A DNA stretch of 64,000 nt. Origin: Paraburkholderia sp. DHOC27. Its GTDB lineage: Bacteria > Pseudomonadota > Gammaproteobacteria > Burkholderiales > Burkholderiaceae. A program made the position numbers and the translations under genes. Position 1 is the first letter of the stretch. Each line of letters begins with the position of its first letter. This document shows positions 1 to 9,347 of this stretch, piece after piece. Below the pieces are notes generated by a model. It was not told where the DNA came from. It did not search any database and was given only the letters and a program-made list of their open reading frames with translations. The stretch covers positions 480,828-544,827 of the forward strand of contig NZ_QVQV01000007.1 in the NCBI RefSeq assembly GCF_003429005.1. The letters run 5' to 3'.

Positions 1-1031
1 ATCAGACAGCCCAGCGCCACACCGGTCGCCGTGCCGATAAAGCCGATCGTCACACCCTGCACGACGAAAATCTTCATGATCGAGCCCGGCTGCGCACCGA
101 GCGTGCGCAGGATGGCGATGTCCGCCTGCTTGTTGGTCACTGTCATCACCAACGACGACACCAGATTGAACGCCGCCACCGCGATGATCAGCGTCAGGAT
201 AATGAACATCATGCGTTTTTCGATCTGCACCGCCGAGAACCAGGTTTTGTTCTGCTGGGTCCAGTCGCGAATGTAAAGATCACCGGAAAGCGTGCGCGCG
301 AGTTGATGCGCGACCTCCGGCGCCCGCTGCATGTCTTTCAGACGCAGCCGCACGCCCGTGGGCGCCGGCAGCCGGAACAGCACCTGCGCGTCCTGAATGT
401 TGATCAGCGCGAGCGTACTGTCGTATTCGTAGTGGCCGGACTCGAAGATGCCCACCACCGTGAACTGCTTCAGACGCGGCAGCATCCCGGCTGGCGTAAT
501 CGTGCCCTCCGGCGCGACGAGGGTGATCTTGTCGCCGACCATCACGCCGAGATTGGCTGCGAGATCGGTGCCGAGCACGATGCCGAATTCGCCAGGCTTC
601 AGGTCGGTCAACTGGCCGCCCTTCATTTCCTTATAGATGTCGGACACCTGCGGTTCGAGCGCCGGATCCACGCCGCGCAACGCGACGCCGCTCACGGCGT
701 CCTGGCGCGTGAGCAGCGCCTGCGCATCGACGTACGGCGCGGCGCCAATCACTTCCTTGTTCTGGCGCGCTTCCTTGGCCGTCAACTGCCAGTTGGGCAT
801 CGAACCGGTCGGCGAGAAGATCTCGACGTGCGCGAGCACCGACAGCATGCGGTCGCGCACTTCCTTCTGGAAGCCGTTCATCACCGAGAGCACGACGATC
901 AGCGCCGCGACGCCCAGCGCAATGCCGGACATCGAAACGAGCGCGATGAACGAGATGAAGCCGTTGCCGGTCGTGCGTTTGCCGGCGCGCGTGTAGCGCC
1001 AGCCAATCTGCCATTCGTAGGGAAATTTCAA
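1..1031 (-). CDS. lolC: LolC/LolE-family lipoprotein-releasing ABC transporter permease (3' end outside window)
   Basis: Inner-membrane permease of the LolCDE complex, which detaches mature lipoproteins from the inner membrane for delivery to LolA. The visible 343 codons start with TTG at 1031, preceded by an AGGA motif at good spacing. They read MKFPYEWQIGWRYTRAG and then a first membrane segment near residues 22-50. A long periplasmic domain follows, and a second membrane segment (MMFIILTLIIAVAAF) begins near residue 265. The FtsX-like C-terminus starts but is cut by the window edge. The family is about 400 residues long, so roughly 60 residues are missing. lolD would be expected beyond base 1. 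LolC cannot be separated firmly from LolE without the rest of the operon. Confidence 0.93.
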   Translation of the reverse strand, partial: MKFPYEWQIGWRYTRAGKRTTGNGFISFIALVSMSGIALGVAALIVVLSVMNGFQKEVRDRMLSVLAHVEIFSPTGSMPNWQLTAKEARQNKEVIGAAPYVDAQALLTRQDAVSGVALRGVDPALEPQVSDIYKEMKGGQLTDLKPGEFGIVLGTDLAANLGVMVGDKITLVAPEGTITPAGMLPRLKQFTVVGIFESGHYEYDSTLALINIQDAQVLFRLPAPTGVRLRLKDMQRAPEVAHQLARTLSGDLYIRDWTQQNKTWFSAVQIEKRMMFIILTLIIAVAAFNLVSSLVMTVTNKQADIAILRTLGAQPGSIMKIFVVQGVTIGFIGTATGVALGCL

Positions 1032-1457
1032 GCGAATCCTTTTCTGCGTTCTGCGATGGCATGCACTGCCACCATGACCGGGCACTCTCCTGCCCTCTTT
1101 TAGCCCTTTTTAGAGGTCTTTTAGCCTGTTTTACGGCCTGATTGTGTTCTGATTACGTTCGTTCCTGCTGGGCGGGCTGTTTCGACCCGCTGCCGACCTT
1201 ATTCGCTGGCTGCGCGGCGGAAGTCATTCGCCCCGGTGGCTTCTCAACCGCACATGCACGGCACACGCACAGGGCCCTGAGCGTTGGTGTCGGACGGCGG
1301 CAGATGGTTCCGGTGTGGCCCATGCCACGGCGCTTACCGCCCTTGCCGGCCCTTGTCCGTCCTTGGGACGGGCAATACCGGCCGCGCAGACAAACCCGGG
1401 GCAACCACAAAACCGCCGCCCCATCCATCAGCAATCAAGCGCGAAGTTTGCCATACA
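1032..1457. other. Intergenic region between divergent lolC and rpfE-like gene
   Basis: About 425 bases between divergent genes, so it should hold promoters for both. Bases 1096-1135 carry several short CTTTTAG-type direct repeats. No clear sigma-70 pair, RNA gene or convincing ORF was seen. The open frames across it have no ribosome binding site and an unnatural composition. Confidence 0.4.
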
Positions 1458-2606
1458 ATGCGCAGCATCATGCACGCCAACCGTCTTCACCTCCTTCTGC
1501 CCTTCGCGCTGCCCGCCGCAGCCGACGCCTCCACCGCGCTGCATGGCATCGACAGCCCGGCCCTCGACCGACTGGTCGCGCGGGCCACGCTCGTCGAGCA
1601 GGTGATCGGCGAGGACTTCCAGCGCACGCTGCCGCACGAGCGCTGGGTGGCGCGCCAGTTCGGCGCCGTCCCCCGCACCGCCGCCGCAGCCGACGAAGCG
1701 CCCCTCGCCCCCTACATGTTGCGCGCCGACGGCGGCGAGCCGGGCGCCGCGATCTGGGCCTGCATCCAGCCGGTGCACGTGCGGATTGCGCATGATCATC
1801 TGGTGCTGATCGACCCCGCGGCGCTCGAACTGACCGACGCGGAAGCAGCGGCCTTGCTCGACGTGGCGCGTCCGCTGATCGAGGAACTCGGTGTGCGCAT
1901 CGTCGCGCCGAAGCCGCAGCGCTGGTATCTGTCCAGTGACGCGTTCGGCACGCTCGCGGGCGCCTCGCCGCTACGCGCGAGCGGCCGCAACATCGAAATC
2001 TGGTTGCCCCACGAAGCGCATACCGGTGAACGTTCGCGCGCCTGGATGAAGCTGCAGAACGAGGTGCAGATGGCCTGGTTCGAGCACCCGGTCAACGAAA
2101 CCCGCGAAGCGCGCGGCCTGCCCGCGGTCAACTCGATCTGGTTTCATGCCCAGGGCGTTGCGCAGCCAGTGACGAGCCCGTTTGCACGGGTCCTGTCCGA
2201 CGCCGCCGCTACGCGCGGTCTGGCAATGACGGCGGGCGTCGAAACCGGTCAGCCGCCGGCTTCGTATGCAGCCTTCGCCGCCGGTGCCAAAGCGGGTATC
2301 GAAGCAGATACGAAAGCGCCGGCCGGCGCGCGCGACGGCGCGCCCTCAACTGCTGTCACGCTGGTCGAACTCGATCCGTTTTCGGCGCCCTTCATCGAGC
2401 AGGACTGGGCCCGCTGGAACGACGCCTTCGCCGCCCTGCAGACTGACTGGTTCGCCCCGGCCCTCGCCGCGCTGGAAGCGGGGCAACTCGGCGAACTGGG
2501 CCTCACGCTGTGCGGCGACACCGGCTCCGTGACGCTCACCGTCAAGCGCGGCGATCTGCGCAAATTCTGGCGGCGGCGCGTGCTCGCCTCGCTGTTGATC
2601 GAATGA
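1458..2606 (+). CDS. Conserved hypothetical protein, RpfE-like
   Basis: A 382-residue soluble protein of unknown biochemical role. The N-terminus (MHANRLHLLLPFALP after a short leader) is hydrophobic, but no clear signal peptide cleavage site follows. The ATG at 1458 was chosen; ATG at 1470 is equally possible, and neither has a good Shine-Dalgarno. The neighbour order is the main clue: rpfE-recJ-prfB-lysS is also found in the Xanthomonas rpf region, where the gene before recJ is rpfE, and beta-proteobacterial homologues are often labelled RpfE or phosphoglycerate mutase-like. I see no phosphoglycerate mutase RHG motif here. The RpfE label is therefore from synteny and remembered family resemblance, not from a catalytic motif. 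Confidence 0.7.
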   Translation: MRSIMHANRLHLLLPFALPAAADASTALHGIDSPALDRLVARATLVEQVIGEDFQRTLPHERWVARQFGAVPRTAAAADEAPLAPYMLRADGGEPGAAIWACIQPVHVRIAHDHLVLIDPAALELTDAEAAALLDVARPLIEELGVRIVAPKPQRWYLSSDAFGTLAGASPLRASGRNIEIWLPHEAHTGERSRAWMKLQNEVQMAWFEHPVNETREARGLPAVNSIWFHAQGVAQPVTSPFARVLSDAAATRGLAMTAGVETGQPPASYAAFAAGAKAGIEADTKAPAGARDGAPSTAVTLVELDPFSAPFIEQDWARWNDAFAALQTDWFAPALAALEAGQLGELGLTLCGDTGSVTLTVKRGDLRKFWRRRVLASLLIE

Positions 2607-2706
2607 TGCGCTGGCCCATGAAACCTACGATAAACCGCACCGCCCCGCTCGTGAAGCCACGCACGCTTCAGACCACGTCCCACCCCATGATCACCGTTCT
2701 CCTCGC

Positions 2707-4413
2707 ATGACTCGAATCGTTACGCGCACCTGCTCTCCGGTCGACGCTGAAGTCCTGACCCGTCACGGGCTGCATCCGGTGCTGGCCCGTCTGTATGCCG
2801 CGCGCGGCGTCTGTCAGCCCGATGAGATCGAAACCGGCCTCGCCCGGCTCGTGCCGCCCGCTCACCTGAAAGGTTGCGAAGACGCCGCGACGCTGCTCGC
2901 GGATGCGCTCGAGGCGCAGCGCCAGATGCTGGTCGTGGCGGATTACGATTGCGACGGCGCGACCGCCTGCGCCGTGGCCGTGCGCGGCCTGCGCATGTTC
3001 GGCGCGCGGATCGATTATCTGGTGCCGAACCGCTTTGAATACGGTTACGGCCTGACGCCCGAAATCGTGGCGCTCGCCGCACGCAGCGCGTCCGGCAAGC
3101 CGGATCTGCTGATCACGGTGGATAACGGCATCGCCAGCGTCGACGGAGTGGAGGCGGCCAACGCGTTGGGTATCGACGTGCTGGTGACGGACCACCATCT
3201 TCCCGGCGACGAATTGCCCGCCGCCCGCGCGATCGTCAATCCGAATCAGCCGGGTTGCAGCTTCCCGAGCAAATGCATTGCCGGAGTCGGCGTGATGTTC
3301 TACGTGCTGCTCGCGCTGCGCGCCGAACTGCGCCGCCGTGGCGCGTTCAACGACGCGCGCCCCGAGCCGCGCCTCGACGGTCTGCTCGATCTGGTCGCGC
3401 TCGGCACGGTGGCCGACGTCGTCAAGCTGGACGGCAATAACCGCGTACTGGTCGCACAAGGTTTGCAGCGTATCCGCAAGGGCAAGATGCAGCCGGGTAT
3501 CGCCGCGCTGTTTCGCGCCGCCGCGCGCGACGCCCGCAACGCCTCCGGCTTCGATCTAGGCTTTGCGCTCGGTCCGCGCCTGAACGCGGCGGGCCGGCTG
3601 TCGGACATGTCGCTGGGTATTGAATGCCTCACCACCGACGATATTGGCCGCGCGTGGGAACTCGCGCAGCAACTCGACGCGATCAACCGCGAACGGCGCG
3701 AAATCGAAGCCGGCATGCAGCAGCAGGCGCTCGACGATCTGTCGACGATCGACCCGGCCGGTGCCGCCACCCTCACCCTCTTCAACGCCGGCTGGCATCA
3801 GGGCGTAATCGGCATCGTCGCAGGGCGGTTGAAGGAAAAATTCCACCGGCCTGCTTTCACGTTCGCGCCCGCTGACGAGACCGGCGTGCTCGTCAAAGGC
3901 TCCGGACGCTCGATCCCGGGCTTCCATCTGCGTGACGCGCTGGATCTGATCTCGAAGCGCGAACCGGGTCTGATCGTCAAGTTCGGCGGCCACGCGATGG
4001 CCGCGGGCATGACGCTCGCCGCCGCGGATTTGCCGCGCTTTACCGCGGCGTTCGAGGTGGTGGGGCGCGAATGGCTCACCGCCGATGCGCTCGCGCGCGT
4101 CGTCGAAACCGACGGCGATCTCGAAGACGCGTATTTCACGCCGCAATTCGTCGAGATGCTCGACGCGGCCGTGTGGGGCCAGGGCTTTCCGGCGCCGGTG
4201 TTCTCCGGCGAATTCGAGGTCGCCTCGCAGGCGCTCGTGAAGGACAAGCATCTGAAGCTGCAACTGCTGCGCGGACGGCAACGCTTCAACGCGATCTGGT
4301 TCAACCATACGGACTCCTTGCCCGCACGCGCGACCATCGCCTACCGGCTCGCCAGTGACACGTGGAATGGTGTCTCCCGCGTGCAGTTGATCGTGGAGCA
4401 TGCCGGGGAATAG
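2707..4413 (+). CDS. recJ: Single-stranded-DNA-specific exonuclease RecJ
   Basis: A 5'-to-3' single-strand DNA exonuclease used in RecF-pathway recombination and mismatch repair. The 568-residue length fits the family (E. coli 577). DHH-superfamily metal ligands are visible: motif I ADYDCDG at residues 78-84 and the DHH triad at 162-164 (VLVTDHHLPGDELPAA). The DHHA1 domain with FGGHAMAAGM follows in the C-terminal third. ATG at 2707 lies 100 bases after the rpfE-like gene on the same strand, so the two may be co-transcribed. Downstream prfB starts 49 bases after the stop and probably has its own promoter. Confidence 0.97.
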   Translation: MTRIVTRTCSPVDAEVLTRHGLHPVLARLYAARGVCQPDEIETGLARLVPPAHLKGCEDAATLLADALEAQRQMLVVADYDCDGATACAVAVRGLRMFGARIDYLVPNRFEYGYGLTPEIVALAARSASGKPDLLITVDNGIASVDGVEAANALGIDVLVTDHHLPGDELPAARAIVNPNQPGCSFPSKCIAGVGVMFYVLLALRAELRRRGAFNDARPEPRLDGLLDLVALGTVADVVKLDGNNRVLVAQGLQRIRKGKMQPGIAALFRAAARDARNASGFDLGFALGPRLNAAGRLSDMSLGIECLTTDDIGRAWELAQQLDAINRERREIEAGMQQQALDDLSTIDPAGAATLTLFNAGWHQGVIGIVAGRLKEKFHRPAFTFAPADETGVLVKGSGRSIPGFHLRDALDLISKREPGLIVKFGGHAMAAGMTLAAADLPRFTAAFEVVGREWLTADALARVVETDGDLEDAYFTPQFVEMLDAAVWGQGFPAPVFSGEFEVASQALVKDKHLKLQLLRGRQRFNAIWFNHTDSLPARATIAYRLASDTWNGVSRVQLIVEHAGE

Positions 4414-4424
4414 CCTCGATCGGC

Positions 4425-4430
4425 TATAAT
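4425..4430 (+). promoter_or_regulatory. Candidate -10 element upstream of prfB
   Basis: A perfect TATAAT lies 12 bases after the recJ stop and 32 bases before the prfB start. No good -35 hexamer is visible at 16-18 bases upstream, so this is only a candidate promoter. Confidence 0.4.
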
Positions 4431-4462
4431 TTGCCCTTTTTACGAAGCCACAAAAGATCGAC

Positions 4463-5567
4463 ATGGAAGCGGAACGTCTCAACGCGATCGAAGCCTCTCT
4501 GGCCGACCTGCGCCGTCGCGCGGGCGAGCTACGGGGGTATCTTTGACTACGACGACAAAGCACTGCGTCTAATCGAAGTCAACCGGGAACTCGAAGACCC
4601 CAACGTCTGGAACGACTCGAAGCACGCCCAGGCCCTCGGCCGGGAGAAAAAGCTGCTCGACGACGTGGTCGGCAAACTCACCTCGCTCGACAACGACCTG
4701 CGCGATGCGCAAGACCTGTTCGGCATGGCGCGCGAAGAAGATGACGAGGAAACCCTCGTTGCCTGCGAAAGCGACGCGGCGGCTCTGGAACAACGCGTGG
4801 CCGACATGGAATTCCGCCGCATGTTCTCCAACGCGGCCGATCCGAACAACGCCTTCCTCGATATTCAGGCCGGCGCCGGCGGCACCGAAGCGTGCGACTG
4901 GGCCTCGATGCTGCTGCGCCAGTACCTGCGCTACTGCGAGCGCAAGGGCTTCAAGACCGAAGTGCTGGAGCAGACCGACGGCGACGTCGCGGGCATCAAG
5001 AACGCCACCATCAAGATCGAAGGCGAATACGCGTACGGCTTTCTGCGTACCGAAACCGGCGTGCACCGCCTCGTGCGCAAGTCGCCGTTCGATTCGTCGG
5101 GCGGCCGCCATACGTCGTTCTCGTCGGTGTTCGTGTACCCGGAGATCGACGACTCGATCGAAGTGGACATCAACCCGGCCGATCTGCGCATCGACACCTA
5201 TCGCGCGTCCGGCGCGGGCGGTCAGCACATCAACAAGACCGACTCCGCCGTGCGGATCACGCACATGCCATCGGGCATCGTCGTGCAGTGCCAGAACGAC
5301 CGTTCGCAGCACCGTAACCGCGCCGAAGCCATGGCCATGCTGAAATCGCGTCTGTACGAAGCGGAAATCCGCAAGCGTCAGGCCGAGCAGGACAAGCTCG
5401 AAGCAGGCAAGACCGATGTGGGTTGGGGTCATCAGATCCGCTCGTACGTGCTGGACAACAGCCGCATCAAGGATCTGCGCACCAACGTGGAAATCAGCAA
5501 TACCAAGAGCGTGCTCGATGGCGATCTCGATCCGTTCATCAGCGCCAGCCTGAAACAGGGCATTTAA
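4463..5567 (+). CDS. prfB: Peptide chain release factor 2, with +1 programmed frameshift
   Basis: RF2 recognises UGA and UAA stop codons and triggers peptide release. The gene is read as join(4463..4543, 4545..5567), giving 367 residues (E. coli 365). Codons 1-27 end in ...GELRGYL followed by an in-frame TGA at 4544-4546. The slippery site reads CTT TGA C with a Shine-Dalgarno-like GGGGG just upstream at the classical distance. Slipping one base forward continues as DYDDKALRLIEVNREL. The stop-recognition tripeptide SPF is at residues 207-209 and the catalytic GGQ at 252-254. RF2 therefore controls its own synthesis: a shortage of RF2 at the UGA favours the shift. ATG at 4463 fits homologues. 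lysS follows on the same strand. Confidence 0.97.
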
Positions 5568-5801
5568 GCTTAAAGCGAGCGACCCTGAGGGGCCGCGGGC
5601 CACTGATTGATTGTGGTCCTGAAACCTCGGGGTTCCGCACGCAATAAGCACAACGGGCGCGGCGCTGTACGTGCCGCGCCAACCCTGCTTTAACGTCTGC
5701 CACTGTCCTCGCGCCGGGCTTTACGAGGCCAGCGTGACGAACCGAATGCAGTTCGCCCGCACGCCGGAACACTGGCCGTGCCAACCGAAGCCGTACTACC
5801 T

Positions 5802-5846
5802 GAGTGCGGGCCACCCGAATGCGGGCCAGCCGCATGCGGCCCAACC
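5802..5846 (+). repeat. 15-bp tandem repeat, three copies, before lysS
   Basis: Three imperfect 15-base units (GAGTGCGGGCCACCC, GAATGCGGGCCAGCC, GCATGCGGCCCAACC) stand head to tail, ending 15 bases before the lysS start codon. They lie in the lysS leader. No known element was recognised. Confidence 0.8.
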
Positions 5847-5861
5847 CAACAACAGACCATC

Positions 5862-7388
5862 ATGACCGAACCGATCCAGCCGAACGCCGTGCCCGAGGGG
5901 GACGACAACAAGATCATCGCCGAGCGCCGCGAAAAGCTGCGCGAGTTGCGTGAACAGGGCGTCGCCTATCCGAACGACTTCCGCCCCACTCATCACGCCG
6001 GCGATCTGCAGAAGCAGTACGCGGAAACGGACAAGGAAGCGCTCGAAGCCAATCCGCTGCAAGTCGCGCTCGCCGGCCGGATGATGCTAAAGCGCGTGAT
6101 GGGCAAGGCCAGCTTCGCCACCGTGCGCGACGGCTCGGGCCAGATCCAGTTCTTCATCACGCCCGCCGACGTCGGCGAAGCGACCTACGACGCCTTCAAG
6201 AAGTGGGACCTGGGCGATATCGTGGCGGCGCGCGGCGTGCTGTTCCGCACCAACAAGGGCGAACTGTCGATCCGCTGCACGGAACTGCGCCTGCTGTCGA
6301 AGTCGCTGCGTCCGTTGCCGGACAAGTTCCACGGCCTCGCCGATCAGGAAATGAAGTATCGCCAGCGCTACGTCGATCTGATCGTCACGCCGGAAACGCG
6401 CGACACCTTCATTGCGCGCACCAAGGCAATGTCGTCGATCCGCAAGTTCATGGCCGACGCCGACTTCATGGAAGTCGAAACGCCGATGCTGCACCCAATC
6501 CCCGGCGGCGCGGCAGCCAAGCCGTTCGTCACGCATCACAATGCGCTGGATATGCAGATGTTCCTGCGCATCGCGCCGGAGCTGTACCTGAAGCGGCTGG
6601 TGGTGGGCGGCTTCGAGCGCGTGTTCGAGATCAACCGGAATTTCCGTAACGAGGGCGTCTCCGTGCGCCACAACCCGGAATTCACGATGATCGAGTTCTA
6701 CGCGGCGTACACCGATTATCAGTGGCTGATGGACTTCACCGAGCAGTTGATTCGCCAGGCGGCGATCGACGCGCGCGGCACTGGCGTGATCACCTACCAG
6801 GGACGCGAACTGGATCTGTCGAAGCCGTTCCATCGTCTGACGATCAACCAGGCCATTCAAAAGTACGCGCCGCAATACACCGACGCTCAACTGGCCGACG
6901 ACGCATTCCTGCGTACCGAACTGAAGAAGTTCGGCGTGGATGCTTCGCAGCCGCAGTTCCTGAACGCCGGCGTGGGCGCCCTGCAACTGGCGCTCTTCGA
7001 AGAGACGGCCGAGTCGCAACTGTGGGAGCCGACCTACATCATCGACTACCCGATCGAGGTGTCGCCGCTCGCGCGTGCGTCGGACAAGGTGGCCGGCATC
7101 ACCGAGCGTTTCGAGCTGTTCATCACGGGCCGCGAGATCGCCAACGGCTTTTCGGAACTGAACGATCCGGAAGACCAGGCCGCGCGCTTCAAGAAGCAGG
7201 TCGACCAGAAAGATGCCGGCGACGAAGAAGCGATGTTCTACGACGCCGACTACATCCGCGCGCTCGAGTACGGCATGCCGCCGGCCGGCGGCTGCGGCAT
7301 CGGCATCGACCGTCTGGTCATGCTGCTCACTGACAGCCCGAGCATCCGCGACGTGATCCTGTTCCCGCATCTGCGCCGCGAAGACTGA
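5862..7388 (+). CDS. lysS: Lysyl-tRNA synthetase, class II
   Basis: Charges tRNA-Lys with lysine in the cytoplasm. It has 508 residues, close to E. coli LysS (505). The N-terminal OB-fold anticodon-binding domain lies at about residues 70-180 (GRMMLKRVMGKASFATVRDG). Class II motif 2 is seen in FEINRNFRNEGVSVRHNPEF and motif 3 in GCGIGIDRLVMLLTDSPSIR near the C-terminus. ATG at 5862 (MTEPIQPNAVPEGDDNK) was chosen; an in-frame upstream extension from 5778 would translate the tandem repeat and is rejected. It lies downstream of prfB, as in many proteobacteria, and ends in a strong terminator hairpin. Confidence 0.97.
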   Translation: MTEPIQPNAVPEGDDNKIIAERREKLRELREQGVAYPNDFRPTHHAGDLQKQYAETDKEALEANPLQVALAGRMMLKRVMGKASFATVRDGSGQIQFFITPADVGEATYDAFKKWDLGDIVAARGVLFRTNKGELSIRCTELRLLSKSLRPLPDKFHGLADQEMKYRQRYVDLIVTPETRDTFIARTKAMSSIRKFMADADFMEVETPMLHPIPGGAAAKPFVTHHNALDMQMFLRIAPELYLKRLVVGGFERVFEINRNFRNEGVSVRHNPEFTMIEFYAAYTDYQWLMDFTEQLIRQAAIDARGTGVITYQGRELDLSKPFHRLTINQAIQKYAPQYTDAQLADDAFLRTELKKFGVDASQPQFLNAGVGALQLALFEETAESQLWEPTYIIDYPIEVSPLARASDKVAGITERFELFITGREIANGFSELNDPEDQAARFKKQVDQKDAGDEEAMFYDADYIRALEYGMPPAGGCGIGIDRLVMLLTDSPSIRDVILFPHLRRED

Positions 7389-7427
7389 GCGGTTCGAGGA
7401 TTCAGCGCAGCGTGGCTGCACGATGAA

Positions 7428-7456
7428 ACGCCCGGCTTTGTGCCGGGCGTTTTCAT
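7428..7456 (+). terminator. Rho-independent terminator after lysS
   Basis: Stem ACGCCCGGC / GCCGGGCGT with a short TTTGT loop, followed by a T-run. It lies 40 bases after the lysS stop. Confidence 0.85.
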
Positions 7457-7747
7457 TGGCGGGTTCTCACTGCTACGCGCGTCGCGAACACCTGATGACT
7501 CCGCGCCTGACGATGGTTTGTAACTATCAGTAAAAGCTGCATGGGTCGGCGTGCACGATGCCTGTGCACATGCTGCGTCCATGCGGCAATCCGGTACAGC
7601 TGGACCGCGCTTTGCTACACCGTTGCTATCGGCACCTCTCGTCAAGCTTTCAGATTTGGTTACAACTTGAAACCTTGGCCCGAACGCGCGGCCCGAGACT
7701 ATGTCTTAATAATGTACAGACGACTCTGCCTCAGACGGAGATTCACC
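7457..7747. other. Leader region upstream of the glycine-zipper gene
   Basis: About 290 bases with no credible gene. A TTGAAA at 7667 and AT-rich TTAATAAT near 7706 could be promoter parts, but their spacing is too long for a standard sigma-70 promoter. Nothing else was recognised. Confidence 0.3.
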
Positions 7748-8494
7748 ATGAGCAACCCGAACAGCACACAACCACGCCGGATTCACCCGCTTGTCGCGAC
7801 CGCGGCAGGCGCCGTCATCATCGCCAGCCTGGCCGCCACAGCGGCCGTGACTGGTGTGTTCACGAAGGCGTCGAGCAGCAGCGCCCAGAACGATCAGACT
7901 CAGGCCGCGCAGGTGGCCACGCAACCGGCGGTGGTCGATTCTTCCCAGCCTGCCAATCCTTCGACTTATGCGCAGCAACAGCCCGCTCAACAGCAGCAGG
8001 CCCAGCAGCCCGCGCAACCGGCTGAGGCTCAGCAGCAACAGGCTCAGGCCGCGCCGTCAGCAGCGCCGCCCGCCCCTGCACCGGCTCAGCAACCGTATGT
8101 CCAGCAGCAGCCGGCGCAGAACGGCCAGTACGCGCAGCAGCCGCCGCAACAGCCGGCGTACTGCGCGAGTTGCGGGACGGTCGTGGCCATTTCGGCGGTC
8201 CGTCAGGAAGGTCATGGCACCGGCGTCGGCGCAGTTGGCGGCGCAGTGGTCGGCGGTCTGGTCGGTAACCAGTTCGGCGGCGGCGTAGGCCGTGGCGCAA
8301 TGACTGTGCTGGGTGCCGTAGGCGGCGGTTTTGCGGGTAATTCGGTCGAAAAACATATCCGCAGCACCACGTCCTACTCGGTGCACGTACGCATGGAAAG
8401 CGGCAAGAACCGCTACTTCACGTATCACGATGCGCCGCCGTTCCAGCAGGGCGAACATGTGCGTATTGAAAACGGCGCGCTGGTCGCGGGCTAA
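7748..8494 (+). CDS. Glycine-zipper (17 kDa surface antigen-like) membrane protein
   Basis: A 248-residue envelope protein of unknown precise role. ATG at 7748 is preceded by GGAG at 7 bases, which favours it over the longer upstream frame. The layout is a short basic N-terminus, a membrane segment at about residues 15-38 (PLVATAAGAVIIASLAATAA), then a Gln/Pro/Ala-rich low-complexity linker (about 45-138). A CASCG pair follows, then a glycine-zipper stretch (GAVGGAVVGGLVGNQFGGG, about 160-200) typical of the SlyB/Rickettsia 17 kDa antigen group. A C-terminal beta-rich tail ends the protein. The linker suggests it spans the periplasm from the inner membrane. Function beyond envelope integrity is not inferable. 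Confidence 0.85.
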   Translation: MSNPNSTQPRRIHPLVATAAGAVIIASLAATAAVTGVFTKASSSSAQNDQTQAAQVATQPAVVDSSQPANPSTYAQQQPAQQQQAQQPAQPAEAQQQQAQAAPSAAPPAPAPAQQPYVQQQPAQNGQYAQQPPQQPAYCASCGTVVAISAVRQEGHGTGVGAVGGAVVGGLVGNQFGGGVGRGAMTVLGAVGGGFAGNSVEKHIRSTTSYSVHVRMESGKNRYFTYHDAPPFQQGEHVRIENGALVAG

Positions 8495-8586
8495 CGGCTT
8501 GTTTTGATCAGGATGACGCAGGCAGCGTCGTAGCACTCATCTGGCTCGACGCAGCGGTGTGACGCGCACTCGTACTGCCTGACTCA

Positions 8587-8627
8587 AATAAAAATGGCGA
8601 TTCCAATGGAATCGCCATTTTTTTGCC
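8587..8627. terminator. Bidirectional terminator between convergent genes
   Basis: Near-perfect palindrome AAAAATGGCGATTCCA / TGGAATCGCCATTTTTTT, with A- and T-runs on either side. It can stop transcription from both the glycine-zipper gene (+) and the isc operon (-). Confidence 0.9.
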
Positions 8628-8670
8628 TTGCGCGCCGCAACGCTAACTCAGCGTCGCAGCTCGGTACCGC

Positions 8671-8868
8671 TCAATAATCCGCGTCTTCGATCCACGCTGC
8701 CTGAATCGCTTCGAGGATCTTCTCGTTGGAACGGTTCGGGTCGTCATCGAAACCCTCCAGTTCCGTCACCCAGCGGTGCAGATCGGTGAAGCGCACCTGC
8801 TGCGGATCCACGTCCGGATGCTTGTCGGTGAGGGCCATCGCGATGTCTTGCGTGTCGGTCCACTTCAT
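8671..8868 (-). CDS. iscX: Fe-S assembly protein IscX
   Basis: Small acidic ISC accessory protein of 65 residues (E. coli IscX 66) that binds IscS and iron and is thought to tune cluster assembly. The sequence MKWTDTQDIAMALTDKHPDV and the tail AIQAAWIEDADY are typical. AGGAG lies nine bases before the ATG. It is the last gene of the isc locus, 15 bases after fdx, and is followed by the palindromic terminator at 8587-8627. Confidence 0.96.
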   Translation of the reverse strand: MKWTDTQDIAMALTDKHPDVDPQQVRFTDLHRWVTELEGFDDDPNRSNEKILEAIQAAWIEDADY

Positions 8869-8883
8869 GGCTGCGCGCTCCTG

Positions 8884-9225
8884 TTAGTGATTTTCCTTCG
8901 CGTGATTGATCGAATAACGCGGGATTTCAACGACCAGATCCTGCTCCGCCGGCACCAGGGCCTGGCACGACAGACGCGATTCGGGTTCGAGACCCCACGC
9001 CTTGTCGAGCAGATCGTCTTCCTCTTCCTCCGACGGCGTGAGCGCAGTGAAGCCCTCACGCACGATCACATGACACGTCGTGCACGCACACGACTTCTCG
9101 CACGCGTGCTCGATTTCGATGCCGTGGTCCAGCAGATTGTCGCAGATGCTCTTGCCCGGCACAGCATCGATGACCGCGCCTTCCGGGCACAGTTCGACGT
9201 GGGGCAGTACAACGATTTGAGGCAT
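8884..9225 (-). CDS. fdx: ISC-type [2Fe-2S] ferredoxin
   Basis: Adrenodoxin-like ferredoxin that supplies electrons for cluster assembly on IscU. It has 113 residues. Cluster cysteines are at 42, 48, 51 and 87 (HACEKSCACTTC and RLSCQAL), the same positions as in E. coli Fdx. It lies between hscA and iscX on the same strand, 122 bases after the hscA stop. Confidence 0.97.
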   Translation of the reverse strand: MPQIVVLPHVELCPEGAVIDAVPGKSICDNLLDHGIEIEHACEKSCACTTCHVIVREGFTALTPSEEEEDDLLDKAWGLEPESRLSCQALVPAEQDLVVEIPRYSINHAKENH

Positions 9226-9347
9226 ACGGATTCCGTTCGGTCTGGGGCGCGGCAGCGGTCTTGCGGGCTGCCTGCCATTTTACTGGCGGCGCGCGCTTTG
9301 TGACGCGCACCGCGTGTTTCGTTGCAGGGAAGTGCCGGCGCGACGAA

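Noticed and set aside
303..1103. 266-codon plus-strand frame opposite lolC
   Set aside because: Antisense of lolC; His/Arg-rich with no family match.
1153..1434. 93-codon minus-strand frame between lolC and the rpfE-like gene
   Set aside because: No ribosome binding site; Arg/Pro/Cys-rich translation looks random.
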